Source: Pyrenophora tritici-repentis (Eukaryota; Ascomycota; Dothideomycetes; Pleosporales; Pleosporaceae). From it: 64,000 nucleotides of DNA. Positions 24,264 through 33,208 of the stretch are shown here, piece after piece. Within the stretch, counting starts at the first letter, position 1. Each line of letters begins with the position of its first letter. A program made the position numbers and the translations under genes. Location: contig NC_089390.1 in the NCBI RefSeq assembly GCF_003171515.1, positions 2,170,001 through 2,234,000 on the forward strand, written 5' to 3'. The notes beneath the pieces are model-generated. The model made no database searches. It was given only the letters and a program-made list of their open reading frames with translations, and was not told the origin of the DNA.

Positions 24264-25598
24264 ATGGCAACAATCCAGACCCAACGGGACGCGACGGTCA
24301 TCCTCACCGACTCAAGCAACTGGATCCCTTGGTACCGCCAACTTAAGCTGAAATGCCAGTCGCAAGGCATTTGGCCACTGTTGGACCCCGAAGGAGTGCG
24401 ACTCCAGCGCATCCAACCGGAGGCTCCGCTACCCCCAGACATTTCGCAGTATGAACCGTCAAGTAGCCCCTCAGCTGCCTCATCGCATACCACCCGAAAC
24501 GCTAGAGGCAACACGCGAGGATCAGCACAAGACACTACAGAAATGTCGACAACAACCTCACGAATCCCCACTATACCAACGCGAGTGTCAGAACTCTCAG
24601 AGAAAGGACAAGAAGCGTATAAGGAGGATCGCGACGACTACAAGCTGCGCCTTGAGTCATACAAAATACGGGAGAGGGACTATCAAGAAGAAAGCAACAA
24701 AATCTCAAAGATGGTCGAACACATCCTTACAACCGTAACACCCCATTTACAACTTAGCTGTTGCGCCGAGAACGGCACGCCGCGCGACTGGATAACCGCC
24801 CTCCAAGACACAGTTGGAGTGGATGAAGACGAGGAGAGAGCGCGAGCACGAGAGAGATACCAAGCCGCACTCAAGCCAATGCGTTCAACCACAAACTGGG
24901 AGACGTGGCTAAATGAATACGATCAGGCTGCAACTCGAGCTGAAACCCTTGAGGTGGCCGAGGTTATGCAAACACAAGCCGTAATAGACGACTTCCTAGG
25001 CTCCGTATCTAAAATGGCATCAACCTGGACCGCAGGGTTCCAAGGGCCAGGGTACGATAAGAAAGCCATGAATAGGAAAAGGATGATGAAACTCTTCCGT
25101 GAATATATGAGTCTTCAATATCCATCAAGAGGGAAGCCAAAGAGCGCCTTCGCGGTAGGAGACTTATACGCGGCGAGCGGTGAACCCGACTCGGACACAC
25201 TGAGGGACGCCTCTAGTGTGGAATTAAGAGCGCCATCCAACCAAGGCCGGGGAAACCCTAGGCAATCAAACAAACGCAAGATGGATGGTCAAAGTACCAG
25301 AACCAAGCAGATCCCGGAGAGGAATTCAGCGAAAGCTGGAGACATATGTCCTGCCTGTGAACAGCGTCATGAGATATCTGACTGCTACTATGTGAACAAA
25401 GCCAAGGCACCTGAATGGTTCAAGCCAAATCGAGGCATCGCAAGATTAGTACAGTACAAACTTGAAAATGACACCAACTTACAGAGAACGATGCAGGAAA
25501 TGTCCCCAGAGACTAAACGACCTCGATTCTCGACAACGTCACGATCGATTACACCTCATATCAAGACATCACAAACACCGGACGCAGTCATTGAATGA
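24264..25598 (+). CDS. gag: Copia Gag
   Basis: 444 aa from ATG 24264, 45 bp after the LTR. The N-terminal part has the pattern of copia gag domains (SSNWIPWYRQLKLKCQSQGI, then a helical region with W-x-x-WLNEYDQA). A zinc knuckle lies near residues 373-385: CPACEQRHEISDC, i.e. C-x2-C-x3-H-x4-C, one residue shorter than the usual CCHC spacing but common in fungal copia Gags. The protein forms the virus-like particle and packages the RNA. It ends at TGA (25596-25598), immediately followed by CTAG, and the frame continues into pol. Confidence 0.88.
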   Translation: MATIQTQRDATVILTDSSNWIPWYRQLKLKCQSQGIWPLLDPEGVRLQRIQPEAPLPPDISQYEPSSSPSAASSHTTRNARGNTRGSAQDTTEMSTTTSRIPTIPTRVSELSEKGQEAYKEDRDDYKLRLESYKIRERDYQEESNKISKMVEHILTTVTPHLQLSCCAENGTPRDWITALQDTVGVDEDEERARARERYQAALKPMRSTTNWETWLNEYDQAATRAETLEVAEVMQTQAVIDDFLGSVSKMASTWTAGFQGPGYDKKAMNRKRMMKLFREYMSLQYPSRGKPKSAFAVGDLYAASGEPDSDTLRDASSVELRAPSNQGRGNPRQSNKRKMDGQSTRTKQIPERNSAKAGDICPACEQRHEISDCYYVNKAKAPEWFKPNRGIARLVQYKLENDTNLQRTMQEMSPETKRPRFSTTSRSITPHIKTSQTPDAVIE

Positions 25599-25602
25599 CT
25601 AG
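25596..25602 (+). promoter_or_regulatory. Putative UGA stop-codon readthrough site between gag and pol
   Basis: Gag ends GAA TGA CTA GAT. The gag and pol frames are the same (both start at positions divisible by 3) and no other stop occurs between 25599 and the pol coding region. TGA followed by CTA-G is the strongest known readthrough context in eukaryotes, used by several peroxisomal isoforms in fungi and animals. Pol would therefore be made as a Gag-Pol fusion by occasional readthrough rather than by frameshifting. Confidence 0.7.
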
Positions 25603-28600
25603 ATGGACGCGAAATCTCAAGAATTGATGAGGGCACGATGAAAGCGGCATTCAGCGCAAGCCAACAAGGATATCCATTAAAGGATGCCTTCATCCTGGAT
25701 TCCGGCTCGACTACGCACATCTGCAACGACCTCTCAAGAATTGAAGACGTACGCCCGTCGACGCCAGGGGACTACATCTGGGCCGGCAGTTCCAAAGTCT
25801 GGATACGAGGATACGGAGCTGTCACATTGACAACAGAGGGATCTCAGGACAAACAAGCCTTGCACATTGTCAACGTTGCGTGGTGTCCAGACTTCCTCTG
25901 CAGCCTAGTATCATTCAGGCTACTCCGACGACAAGGAATATGGTGGGACAATCGGGAAGATCCAACAAGCCTGCGACGATGGGATGGAACAATTATTGCT
26001 ATCCTATCGGAACGCCATGGGCAATGGATTATCGAAGACACCACTCCATTCGACTCAGCCTTCCATGTGCGTATGAATCGAACCAAGCGATCACCACAAA
26101 GGGCGACAGCCATGCTATGGCATAAACGACTAGGACATCCAGGGCCATCCGCTATTGAACACCTCATACAGCAATCTGAGGGGGTGAGGATCAAAGGAAT
26201 CACCACAGTACAATGTGACGCCTGCGGCAGATCAAAGTCGAAGCGCCAAATAAGAAGGGCGCTAAGACTAAATGACGAAGGTCCTGGAGAAAGAATTGCA
26301 ATCGACTTCCATGAGTACGAGGCGGACAGCTTCACTAAGGAAAAGAGTCAGATGCTAATAACTTGCCGAAACTCCCGATACGTTTGGGATTTCTACTTCA
26401 AAGACAATAGGCCAGCACGCTCTATTATTCGCCTATTAGCCCTCTTTATCCAATTTATGAAGAAACAGTTCAACATTACGGTCAAGGTCATTGAAACAGA
26501 CAACGAGATCGTCACAGTTAAGCAAGAAGTCGAGAAATGGTGCACGTCCCTATCAATCAGACTCGAGCCTTCCGCTCCAGACACACAAGCGCAGAACGGA
26601 GGAGCCGAACGCTCAGGGGGTGTGATAAAAGAAAAGGCACGCGCAATTCGACTAGATGCGAATCTTCCATGGGAACTCTGGCCAGAGATAACCAGAGCGG
26701 CGGTATACCTATACAATCGAACGCCAAATTATCCAAACAAGTGGAAATCGCCTTACGAAATATTCTTCACGCGCGCAGCTGCCACAAATGGCATAGTCAC
26801 CGGACCCCGAAGACCAAACCAAGCTCATCTAAGAGCATATGGGTGCAAAGCCTTTGCAATGACAGACGATACCCACCGAGGAAAGTCAAGGCTGCAACGG
26901 CTGGACCCAAAAGCCTGGATTGGGTATCTTGTGGGATATCAGTCAACAAACATCTACCGCATCTGGATCCCATCCATGGCAAAGGTAATCAGCACTCGCG
27001 ACGTAGTGTTTAACGAAGACACAATCTTCAACGGCAAGACTGAGGACCTAATGGACAATCTTATGCACAACACCCTAGAGGAAATCGCAACTTGGGTAAG
27101 AACAGTCGAACTCACAGGTACTCAGAGCCAACAACCAGAAACCGAGACGTTCTACGAGGACGATACGACGCAGGAAGAGAGCCCGCGCACTCAGAAAACC
27201 AGATACCACCAAGGAAGGAAGGTGGTAGAGGCATATCTAACCCCGCCACCAACTCCTCCACCTGTGGCCTTGCTAGTTCAAGGAGAGGTGAACAACGAGG
27301 ATATGACGAACATGTCCAACCAATCAACATCAATGACCAATCCATGGGCAGCCGCATTCATGGCCGGCACCGAATCAGGACACATTGGTCAACACGAAGG
27401 AAAGCCAATCGACAAGGCTCAGGTGAAGAGACTGCTATCCAAGGGAATCAAGCCCCATCGCAACCAGCTACCGCCACTCCCAACAGCATACTCAAAGCTG
27501 GAAGACCATCCACTATACGAAATGTTCAAGGAAGCAGAAAAGACACACCTTCAGAGTCACCAACAAATGAAGTCATGGACTGAGGTCCAAGCATCACCAG
27601 TCAAACGAGCAGGGCACCAGATCCTAGACTGTATGTGGGTATACACCTACAAACTCGACAAGCATCACCGCCTCATCAAATGTAAGGCAAGATTGGTGGT
27701 AAGAGGAGACCAACAACGCAACATCACCTCCCAAGACACATACGCAGCAACATTGGCAGGACGCTCATTCAGAATGCTCATGGCAATCGCCGCCAAATAC
27801 GATCTTGAGCTAAAGCAATACGACGTCACTAATGCTTTTGTGCATGCTGCAATCGACAGAGAAATATACATGAGGATGCCAAAAGGGTATCAGAAGCCTG
27901 GCACTCTACTCAAAGTGCGAAAGGCACTGTATGGGCTCCGGATCTCACCATTACTGTGGCAGAAAGAATTCACTGCAACTCTTGCTTCGATAGGGTTTCA
28001 ACAAATACCACAGGAGCCATGCTGCATGATCAAAGACGGAGTTATCATCTTCTTCTATGTGGACGACATCATCGTTGCGTACCATTCAAAGCAAGAATCA
28101 GAGGCCATGAAGGCCATCAACCGGATCCAAGAAAAATACGCTTGTACGGGAGGAGATAACTTACAGTGGTTTCTCGGCGTAGAGGTCATGCGCAATCGCA
28201 AGCAGAAGACCATACAGCTATCTCAAGCCGCATACGCAGACAAAATCAGCCAACTAGCAAGCCGACAAGACATCAGACATGACACGCCGATGTCAGGCAT
28301 GGAACTCAGACCCAGGAGTGACCTAGCAGAGCCGTCCGAGATCAACCGCTACCAGCGCAAGATTGGCTCGCTTCTATTCGCTGCAGTCACAACAAGACCC
28401 GACATAGCCTTTGCAACATCACGACTTGCTCGCTTCCTAGTCAATCCAAGTACAGAACACCAGGACGCTGCAGACCGTGTGCTCCTGTACCTCAAGAAAA
28501 CAGAATCCCTAGCCCTCGAACTCGGTAGAGGCGATGGCCTTGAGGTAGCAAGTGACGCATCGTTTGCAGACAACACACTAGACAGGAAAAGCTCGCAGGG

Positions 28601-29081
28601 ATACGCAATTAAGCTGTTCGGAGGACTCATCGCTTGGAGAGCAAGTAAGCAAGATACTGTGACAACATCAACAACAGAAGCAGAGCTGCTTGCCCTATCA
28701 CAAGTTGCTAAGGAGGCAATCTTTACGTCGCGGTTGTTGAAGGAGCTTCAGGTAAACCTAAGCAATCCAATTATCACAATCAAGTGCGACAATACCCAGA
28801 CAATCCGTCTAGTAAATGAAGACGTTGCCAAATTGCAAACAAAGCTTCGGCACGTTGACATACACAATCATTGGCTACGACAAGAAGTTACCCGAAAGAC
28901 GATCAAGGTAGAGTATGTTCCGTCTGACAACATGATCGCAGACGGATTCACCAAGTCACTGCCAGCCAATAAATGGGCCAGTTTCCTTGATCAGTTGGGA
29001 CTTGTTAAACGCAAAGAATCCCCGTTGAAAGAAGCTGAGCTTGAGAAGTTGCAGGAGCATCTGGAAGGCCTCTATATGTAG
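25599..29081 (+). CDS. pol: Copia Pol: protease, integrase, reverse transcriptase, RNase H
   Basis: The frame is open from just after the gag stop; the first ATG is at 25638 (1147 aa from there). Domain order is copia-type: protease (FILDSGSTTHIC), GAG-pre-integrase (LWHKRLGHPGPSAIEHL), integrase core (IDFHEYE, VIETDNE, GGAERSGGVIKEKAR for the DDE residues), reverse transcriptase (KARLVVRGDQQ, YDVTNAFVHA, FFYVDDIIVAY with YVDD), and RNase H (VASDASFADN, TTSTTEAELLALS, KCDNTQTI). No internal stops or frameshifts, so the enzyme set appears functional. The HIS/CYS zinc-binding part is atypical by eye (H..H..C-x2-C: KRLGHPG...VQCDACG). Confidence 0.93.
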   Translation, partial: LDGREISRIDEGTMKAAFSASQQGYPLKDAFILDSGSTTHICNDLSRIEDVRPSTPGDYIWAGSSKVWIRGYGAVTLTTEGSQDKQALHIVNVAWCPDFLCSLVSFRLLRRQGIWWDNREDPTSLRRWDGTIIAILSERHGQWIIEDTTPFDSAFHVRMNRTKRSPQRATAMLWHKRLGHPGPSAIEHLIQQSEGVRIKGITTVQCDACGRSKSKRQIRRALRLNDEGPGERIAIDFHEYEADSFTKEKSQMLITCRNSRYVWDFYFKDNRPARSIIRLLALFIQFMKKQFNITVKVIETDNEIVTVKQEVEKWCTSLSIRLEPSAPDTQAQNGGAERSGGVIKEKARAIRLDANLPWELWPEITRAAVYLYNRTPNYPNKWKSPYEIFFTRAAATNGIVTGPRRPNQAHLRAYGCKAFAMTDDTHRGKSRLQRLDPKAWIGYLVGYQSTNIYRIWIPSMAKVISTRDVVFNEDTIFNGKTEDLMDNLMHNTLEEIATWVRTVELTGTQSQQPETETFYEDDTTQEESPRTQKTRYHQGRKVVEAYLTPPPTPPPVALLVQGEVNNEDMTNMSNQSTSMTNPWAAAFMAGTESGHIGQHEGKPIDKAQVKRLLSKGIKPHRNQLPPLPTAYSKLEDHPLYEMFKEAEKTHLQSHQQMKSWTEVQASPVKRAGHQILDCMWVYTYKLDKHHRLIKCKARLVVRGDQQRNITSQDTYAATLAGRSFRMLMAIAAKYDLELKQYDVTNAFVHAAIDREIYMRMPKGYQKPGTLLKVRKALYGLRISPLLWQKEFTATLASIGFQQIPQEPCCMIKDGVIIFFYVDDIIVAYHSKQESEAMKAINRIQEKYACTGGDNLQWFLGVEVMRNRKQKTIQLSQAAYADKISQLASRQDIRHDTPMSGMELRPRSDLAEPSEINRYQRKIGSLLFAAVTTRPDIAFATSRLARFLVNPSTEHQDAADRVLLYLKKTESLALELGRGDGLEVASDASFADNTLDRKSSQGYAIKLFGGLIAWRASKQDTVTTSTTEAELLALSQVAKEAIFTSRLLKELQVNLSNPIITIKCDNTQTIRLVNEDVAKLQTKLRHVDIHNHWLRQEVTRKTIKVEYVPSDNMIADGFTKSLPANKWASFLDQLGLVKRKESPLKEAELEKLQEHLEGLYM

Positions 29082-29136
29082 GATCGATTAACCAGTTTAC
29101 GCAGCTTGCAATCAGGGCTTCCAAGCTGAGGGGGTG

Positions 29137-29300
29137 TGTCAGATAGCAGGGTTACTCGACGTTGGCAGCAACCAATCAGCGTAGAGAGGGTCAGTGCGCC
29201 CCTCAAGAGGGCCACAAGCGCGGACACACGATAGACAGAACACAATACACACAATCATCAACATCCATCACTTTTGTGCAATATCTCATTATATCTGACA
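29137..29300 (+). repeat. Copia 3' LTR
   Basis: 164 bp, identical to the 5' LTR, followed by the GATAG target duplication and the continuing LINE reading frame. Confidence 0.93.
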
Positions 29301-29305
29301 GATAG

Positions 29306-31281
29306 CTACACTCTTCGCTAAGGGAGAGCAGCTAGACATTATCTTCGACACGTCCAAAACAGAGCTAATCCACTTCACCGCTAAGAAGGAGAGGATAGAA
29401 AGAGCCCTTATACTCCTAAACAACGACAGAGTAGAACACAAAGACACTGTTAAGTGGCTAGGCATTCATCTAGACAACCGTCTATCATTTAAATCACATG
29501 TATCTATACGTGTAAGCTAAGCTAGACAAGCTTTCTACAGGCTAGGAAGACTAGCAAATATTAAACTCGGCCTATCAACACACGCTATTAGACAACTATA
29601 CCTAGCATGCGTAACTAGCGTGTCAGACTACGGAGCACAAATATACTAGCAAAATTAACCCTACGCTACAAAGATGCTACAGTTACTACACAACCTAGCC
29701 TGCTAGAAAACTCTAGGAGTTTTTAAAACAACACTAACAGTCCCTACAAGCCTCGAAGCGAGCCCACTACTACCAGCAATTAGGCTTAACTTAACTATCT
29801 AGAACTACGTAAGCAAAGCAAACCTGCTAGCTAACACCTATTTAATTGCAAAGGCAATAACTCGAATCTAATTAACAGACCTCTAACACTCGAAAAAACT
29901 AAACCAACACAGACAGCTATAAGCTATTACAGACTTAATTCCTAAAACTAACAAAAGAGACACAGAGCAGACTATCCCATACCGGTTTAGACTATAGGAT
30001 ACTCTAAACTATACCGTAACAGTCTCTTAAAAGTCTAAAGAAGAGGAGGTAAATGCACACTAAGCCTACATTGAAACAAGGCTAGACAATTGCACAACAA
30101 TATACTCAGACGCCTCGCAAACACAAGAAGGAAAAGGAATAGGAGTTAGGATAGCAGTCTACAACTCAACCCAGCAAGAGATCTACTTAGAAATGTAACA
30201 GGCTGAGCCTATTACATGCGCTACGCTGTGTGCGTAGCTGTCGTCATGCGATTCCTTCGAGATACATCTATAGGTTTCTGTCATCATCCATCTAATTCTA
30301 CTTCGGCCCATCTTCGGTCCGCTCCTGTATTTATGTACAGCTAGCATCCTTTTGTAGCTCTTTGTCAAATCCACTCTGTTACAAGGCATCTCTTGATCAG
30401 TCATCTGTGTATCGTCATCGATACGGCCGCTGGGGTCTAGCCCCTTACAAGAAACAGTCAATATTAGACAATACTAGCTAGTCTACAACGGCGAACTAGA
30501 AGGGATTACACGAGCATTTAAATACGCAGCTAAGAACGCTACAACCAACTAGGAATTTGAGGTCTACGCAGATGACTAAGCAGCAATCTATAGGCTTAAA
30601 AACCTATCAGATAACCTAGGACAGCAATAGCAACTCCGGTGCCTAAAAGCGGCAAATACAATCCGACAAAAATAAGCAAATATCCACCTACTCTAGGCAC
30701 CCGGACACACAGATATAGTTGGAAACGAAAGAGCAGACCACCTAGTAAAAGAAGCAACTAAAGAGGACCCCAGATCAACAACAAAGAGCATTGCCTACCT
30801 AGGCACGATAACTAATAAGATATAACAAACTGAGCAACGCTAAGAGTACGAGAAATACAAAGCAAGAGCAACCGCTCTAAACAAAGCTACCTACTTAGCA
30901 AAATACCCTCTTAAAATTAGGAAAACTATCCAAATGCCACCGAACACGAAAAGAGTAATCTCTAGCGCCTTCTACTCTCTTAAGCTAGGACACGGATACT
31001 TCAACTCCTACCTAAAGAGAGTCAAGAAACGAGACTCTAATCTCTGCACCTGCCAAAATACTCAAACGCCAGAACACCTACTACTTTATTGCCACCTATA
31101 CAAAGACCAACGGAAAACGCTCCTACAAACAATCAAACATCACCTAGTCACACTACCGCTACTACTCCACACTAGTACAGGTATAGAAGCAACCCTAGCT
31201 TTTATCACCAGCACTAGAATAGGAACAAGAAAATGGTACTTAGGACAGCCACCAGAAGACCTACAGAGAGACACTGTATAA
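29306..31281 (+). pseudogene. LINE reverse transcriptase/RNase H, 3' fragment
   Basis: This continues the LINE frame after the copia element with fragments of the RT C-terminus, RNase H and the C-terminal knuckle. It is interrupted by more than fifteen TAA/TAG codons and by a solo LTR at 30194-30449. The stops sit at expected Q or W codons, consistent with C-to-T change at CpA on either strand. Only the last 115 codons (30934-31281) are uninterrupted. Confidence 0.75.
30194..30449 (+). mobile_element. Solo LTR, family B
   Basis: 256 bp beginning TGTAACAGGCT and ending AGCCCCTTACA, with imperfect terminal inverted repeats. It is flanked by AGAAA on both sides (30189-30193 and 30450-30454), a perfect 5-bp TSD. 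It interrupts the LINE RNase H region. Its middle (TACTTCGGCCCATCTTCGG) resembles the family A LTRs, so the two families may be distantly related. Confidence 0.82.
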
Positions 31282-31453
31282 AGCTAAAAACCACAACCCT
31301 CTCCTTTGTCACAAGAGCCCGCTGCTACATCTCTTTCTACTCATCAAACTGCTCTTTAGCACCTGGAAACAAACAGATACAAGCTATCTCTTGTAGAAAA
31401 GCCAAAAACCATATCAGCGAACCATACCAGAAAATCATGTAAATTAGAAAAAC

Positions 31454-31641
31454 TGTCGGATCGTGAGTATCGGTAGATACGTCGGCTGCTTGACACTTCG
31501 GCCCGACTTCGGCCCACCTTGCGCAGAGCTTAGGTGTACCTTCGTAGCAGCTATGTTCGTAGACAAAGAATACCAATACCAGTCACCAGAAGAATCTCGT
31601 TGTTGTTATTCACCCGTACGATCGTACAAGGCCTACCAACA
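31454..31641 (+). mobile_element. Solo LTR, family A copy 3
   Basis: 188 bp beginning TGTCGGATCGTGAGTATCGG and ending CTACCAACA, flanked by AAAAC on both sides (31449-31453 and 31642-31646). It sits inside the 3' untranslated part of the LINE. The first 22 bp are the same as in copy 1. Confidence 0.85.
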
Positions 31642-31710
31642 AAAACCAAGATAGAACGGCCTTCGGCCAAAGTCCTACATAGTCTCTGACTGAAAAAGGA
31701 CTCTAATGGA

Positions 31711-31732
31711 ATAATAATAATAATAATAATAA
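31711..31732 (+). repeat. (ATA)n tract, likely LINE 3' tail
   Basis: About seven ATA units between the LINE tail and solo LTR copy 4. A second run of the complementary type, (ATT)n, lies at about 32458-32490 in the flanking AT-rich DNA. Confidence 0.7.
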
Positions 31733-31739
31733 GGGTAAC

Positions 31740-31936
31740 TGTTGGAAGGCCTTGTACGATCGTACGGTGAATAACAGTAACTAAGGTAATCTTGTGTATT
31801 GGTATTCCGGTGTATGATGATTCTACGAATGTGGGGGCTACGAAGGTATACATAACGTTGGGTCCGAGTTGGGCCGAAGTAGGATCGAGGCGGTACATTG
31901 GGCCTCATTAGGCGACACACCGTGTGTATGCCGACA
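31740..31936 (-). mobile_element. Solo LTR, family A copy 4
   Basis: 197 bp in reverse orientation (plus strand TGTTGGAAGG...ATGCCGACA), flanked by GTAAC on both sides (31735-31739 and 31937-31941). It lies directly after the (ATA)n tail of the LINE. With copy 3 it forms a strong inverted repeat (palindromic core GTACGATCGTAC in both arms), but the different TSDs show separate insertions. Confidence 0.85.
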
Positions 31937-31941
31937 GTAAC

Positions 31942-32866
31942 CGAGAGATGAATCATTAACGAACTATCGACTTCTAGTACACAGACACGAATATACGAAC
32001 TTGAAGACAGCTGTTATCTGTCCGAGTCCGAAGATAAGCACTTGTCCTGAAACGGACCTTGGCAGCGGGCCAGAAAGACTAGCTTTGAAAATATGGTGAT
32101 TTCGGTGATATCTGCGACTGTTCTAGACGTGGCCATTCGCGCGGGACTTTGAGGTAGGTGTGAAAAAGCTTGGTAGAGCTCTCGTCAAAATTAGGTAACC
32201 GATCGTTCTTCGATTAGGAACTACGAAACCTGCGCAAAAATGGGTATAGAGGTAGTAAAGTCTACGGTTCCAAGGCTATGGCTAATTTGCTTGTTAACTA
32301 CTCTGCCCCATCAGCGGCTCCCTGGCCGCCTTCTTGGTCGATCTTCGTTTGTGCTTCTATTCCAATTTTAACATCGGGCCTATATTTGTTGCTATCGGCT
32401 GTTAATCCATAATTATGCCGCTTGCTGGAACGTCTAGACGTACGAAACCGATCTAGATTATTATTACTATTATTATTATTATTATTATTTTCATATATGT
32501 TAGAACAAGGTCTCCTCTGGTGGTATGACTACCATAGGCGACCGAGTAGAGGTACGAAAGGTAACCCTGTATTGGATTGAACTTCACTAAGAGCTATTGT
32601 TCTATCTACTTGTTGTTATGATGATCTTAGGACGTACATGACAGATCATCATTCCGCGTCGGTCCTTCTGCTCGGGCTTACTCCACGAACCTCACCTCGC
32701 CGACCTGGACTGAACCTAACATATTCTTAACAATATAGTTATTTAAACCCGGGACGGTAAGCCCTATTTGCAAGCAACAACTCTTGTGTACTCTCTTACA
32801 TTCAACTACTCTATTCCAGCCTGGCTAATCTTTTGGATCAAACTACTCAATTCCAAATCAATCAAA
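31942..32866. other. AT-rich intergenic, promoter side of a secreted-protein gene
   Basis: No frame is supported. It contains an (ATT)n microsatellite at about 32458-32490. A TATA-like stretch (TATAGTTATTTAAA, 32734-32747) lies about 120 bp before the start codon of the next gene, followed by pyrimidine-rich sequence, a plausible core promoter. Confidence 0.45.
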
Positions 32867-33208
32867 ATGAGGATATTCGCTTGTGTTGCTCTCTTCTCTC
32901 TCATCTCAGTCTCTTCTGCTTGGTTTGTACGTCACCTATTCCTATAGCGTTCCAAAGTATAATAATTATATTAACACCATAAACTGTTAGAACTGCAAAT
33001 TAAATCCACAATGCGGGACTTGCGAAGGAAACAACGGCGATGTAGGATTCTTTGCCTGCGATTGTGTAAGGAGTCTTTTTTCTAGTTGATCGTTGTTGTG
33101 GAAGAGGGGCTAACTAAAAAGAAATTTCCATGTGCATATGAAGGTAACGGGTGCATTCCTGTCGCTCCTAGAGAAGGGATAGCGAATTGCGGTCCGCGGG
33201 TAAGATAG
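32867..33208 (+). CDS. Small secreted cysteine-rich protein, effector candidate
   Basis: Three short exons, 32867-32926, 32991-33065 and 33122-33208, all joined in phase 0, encode 73 aa. The introns (64 and 56 nt) have GTACGT..GTTAG and GTAAGG..CTAAC..AAAAAG signals. Residues 1-18 are a clear signal peptide (MRIFACVALFSLISVSSA). The 55-residue mature part has eight cysteines: C22, C28, C31, C43, C45, C49, C56 and C68, and is G/N-rich. The start has a good context (AATCAAAATG). A GTAAGA donor directly before the TAG stop could instead splice to about 33289, so the last two residues are uncertain. The gene lies 0.9 kb from solo LTR copy 4 in the gene-poor compartment. No family was recognised; a role in host or microbe interaction is inferred from size, secretion signal and cysteines. 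Confidence 0.7.

Larger units (their letters stand above)
24055..29300 (+). mobile_element. Complete Ty1/copia LTR retrotransposon
   Basis: 5246 bp, bounded by two 164-bp LTRs (24055-24218 and 29137-29300) that read identically base for base, beginning TGTCAGATAG and ending ATCTGACA. The target-site duplication is GATAG (24050-24054 and 29301-29305). A G-rich polypurine tract (GAGGGGG) lies just before the 3' LTR. It contains gag and pol in one frame separated by a single stop. Identical LTRs and intact coding regions indicate a very recent insertion, made after the host LINE had already been mutated. Confidence 0.95.
23455..31735 (+). mobile_element. RIP-decayed LINE (Tad/jockey-like), split by nested insertions
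   Basis: Remnants of one non-LTR retrotransposon lie on both sides of a copia insertion. Before it (23455-24054) the reverse transcriptase reads LLNSLGKVLERIIAKRL, FVDVKGAFDHV and GIPQGSPVSPIFFL. After it (29306 onwards) come KTELIHF, a tether region, an RNase H block (YSDASQTQEGKGIGV, about 30100-30150), and a C-terminal knuckle (CTCQNTQTPEHLLLYC, about 31050-31095) in the longest surviving frame, 30934-31281. The frame is broken by many TAG and TAA codons where CAA, CAG or TGG are expected, and CTA/TAG words abound, which is the RIP signature. The tail ends in an (ATA)n tract at 31711-31732, a typical LINE 3' end. The YxDD position reads YING (23979-23990), so the enzyme would be dead anyway. 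Confidence 0.8.

Noticed and set aside
31454..31936. A 0.48-kb MITE with about 190-bp inverted arms
   Set aside because: Same reasoning: AAAAC flanks one arm and GTAAC flanks the other; the outer flanks of the pair do not match.
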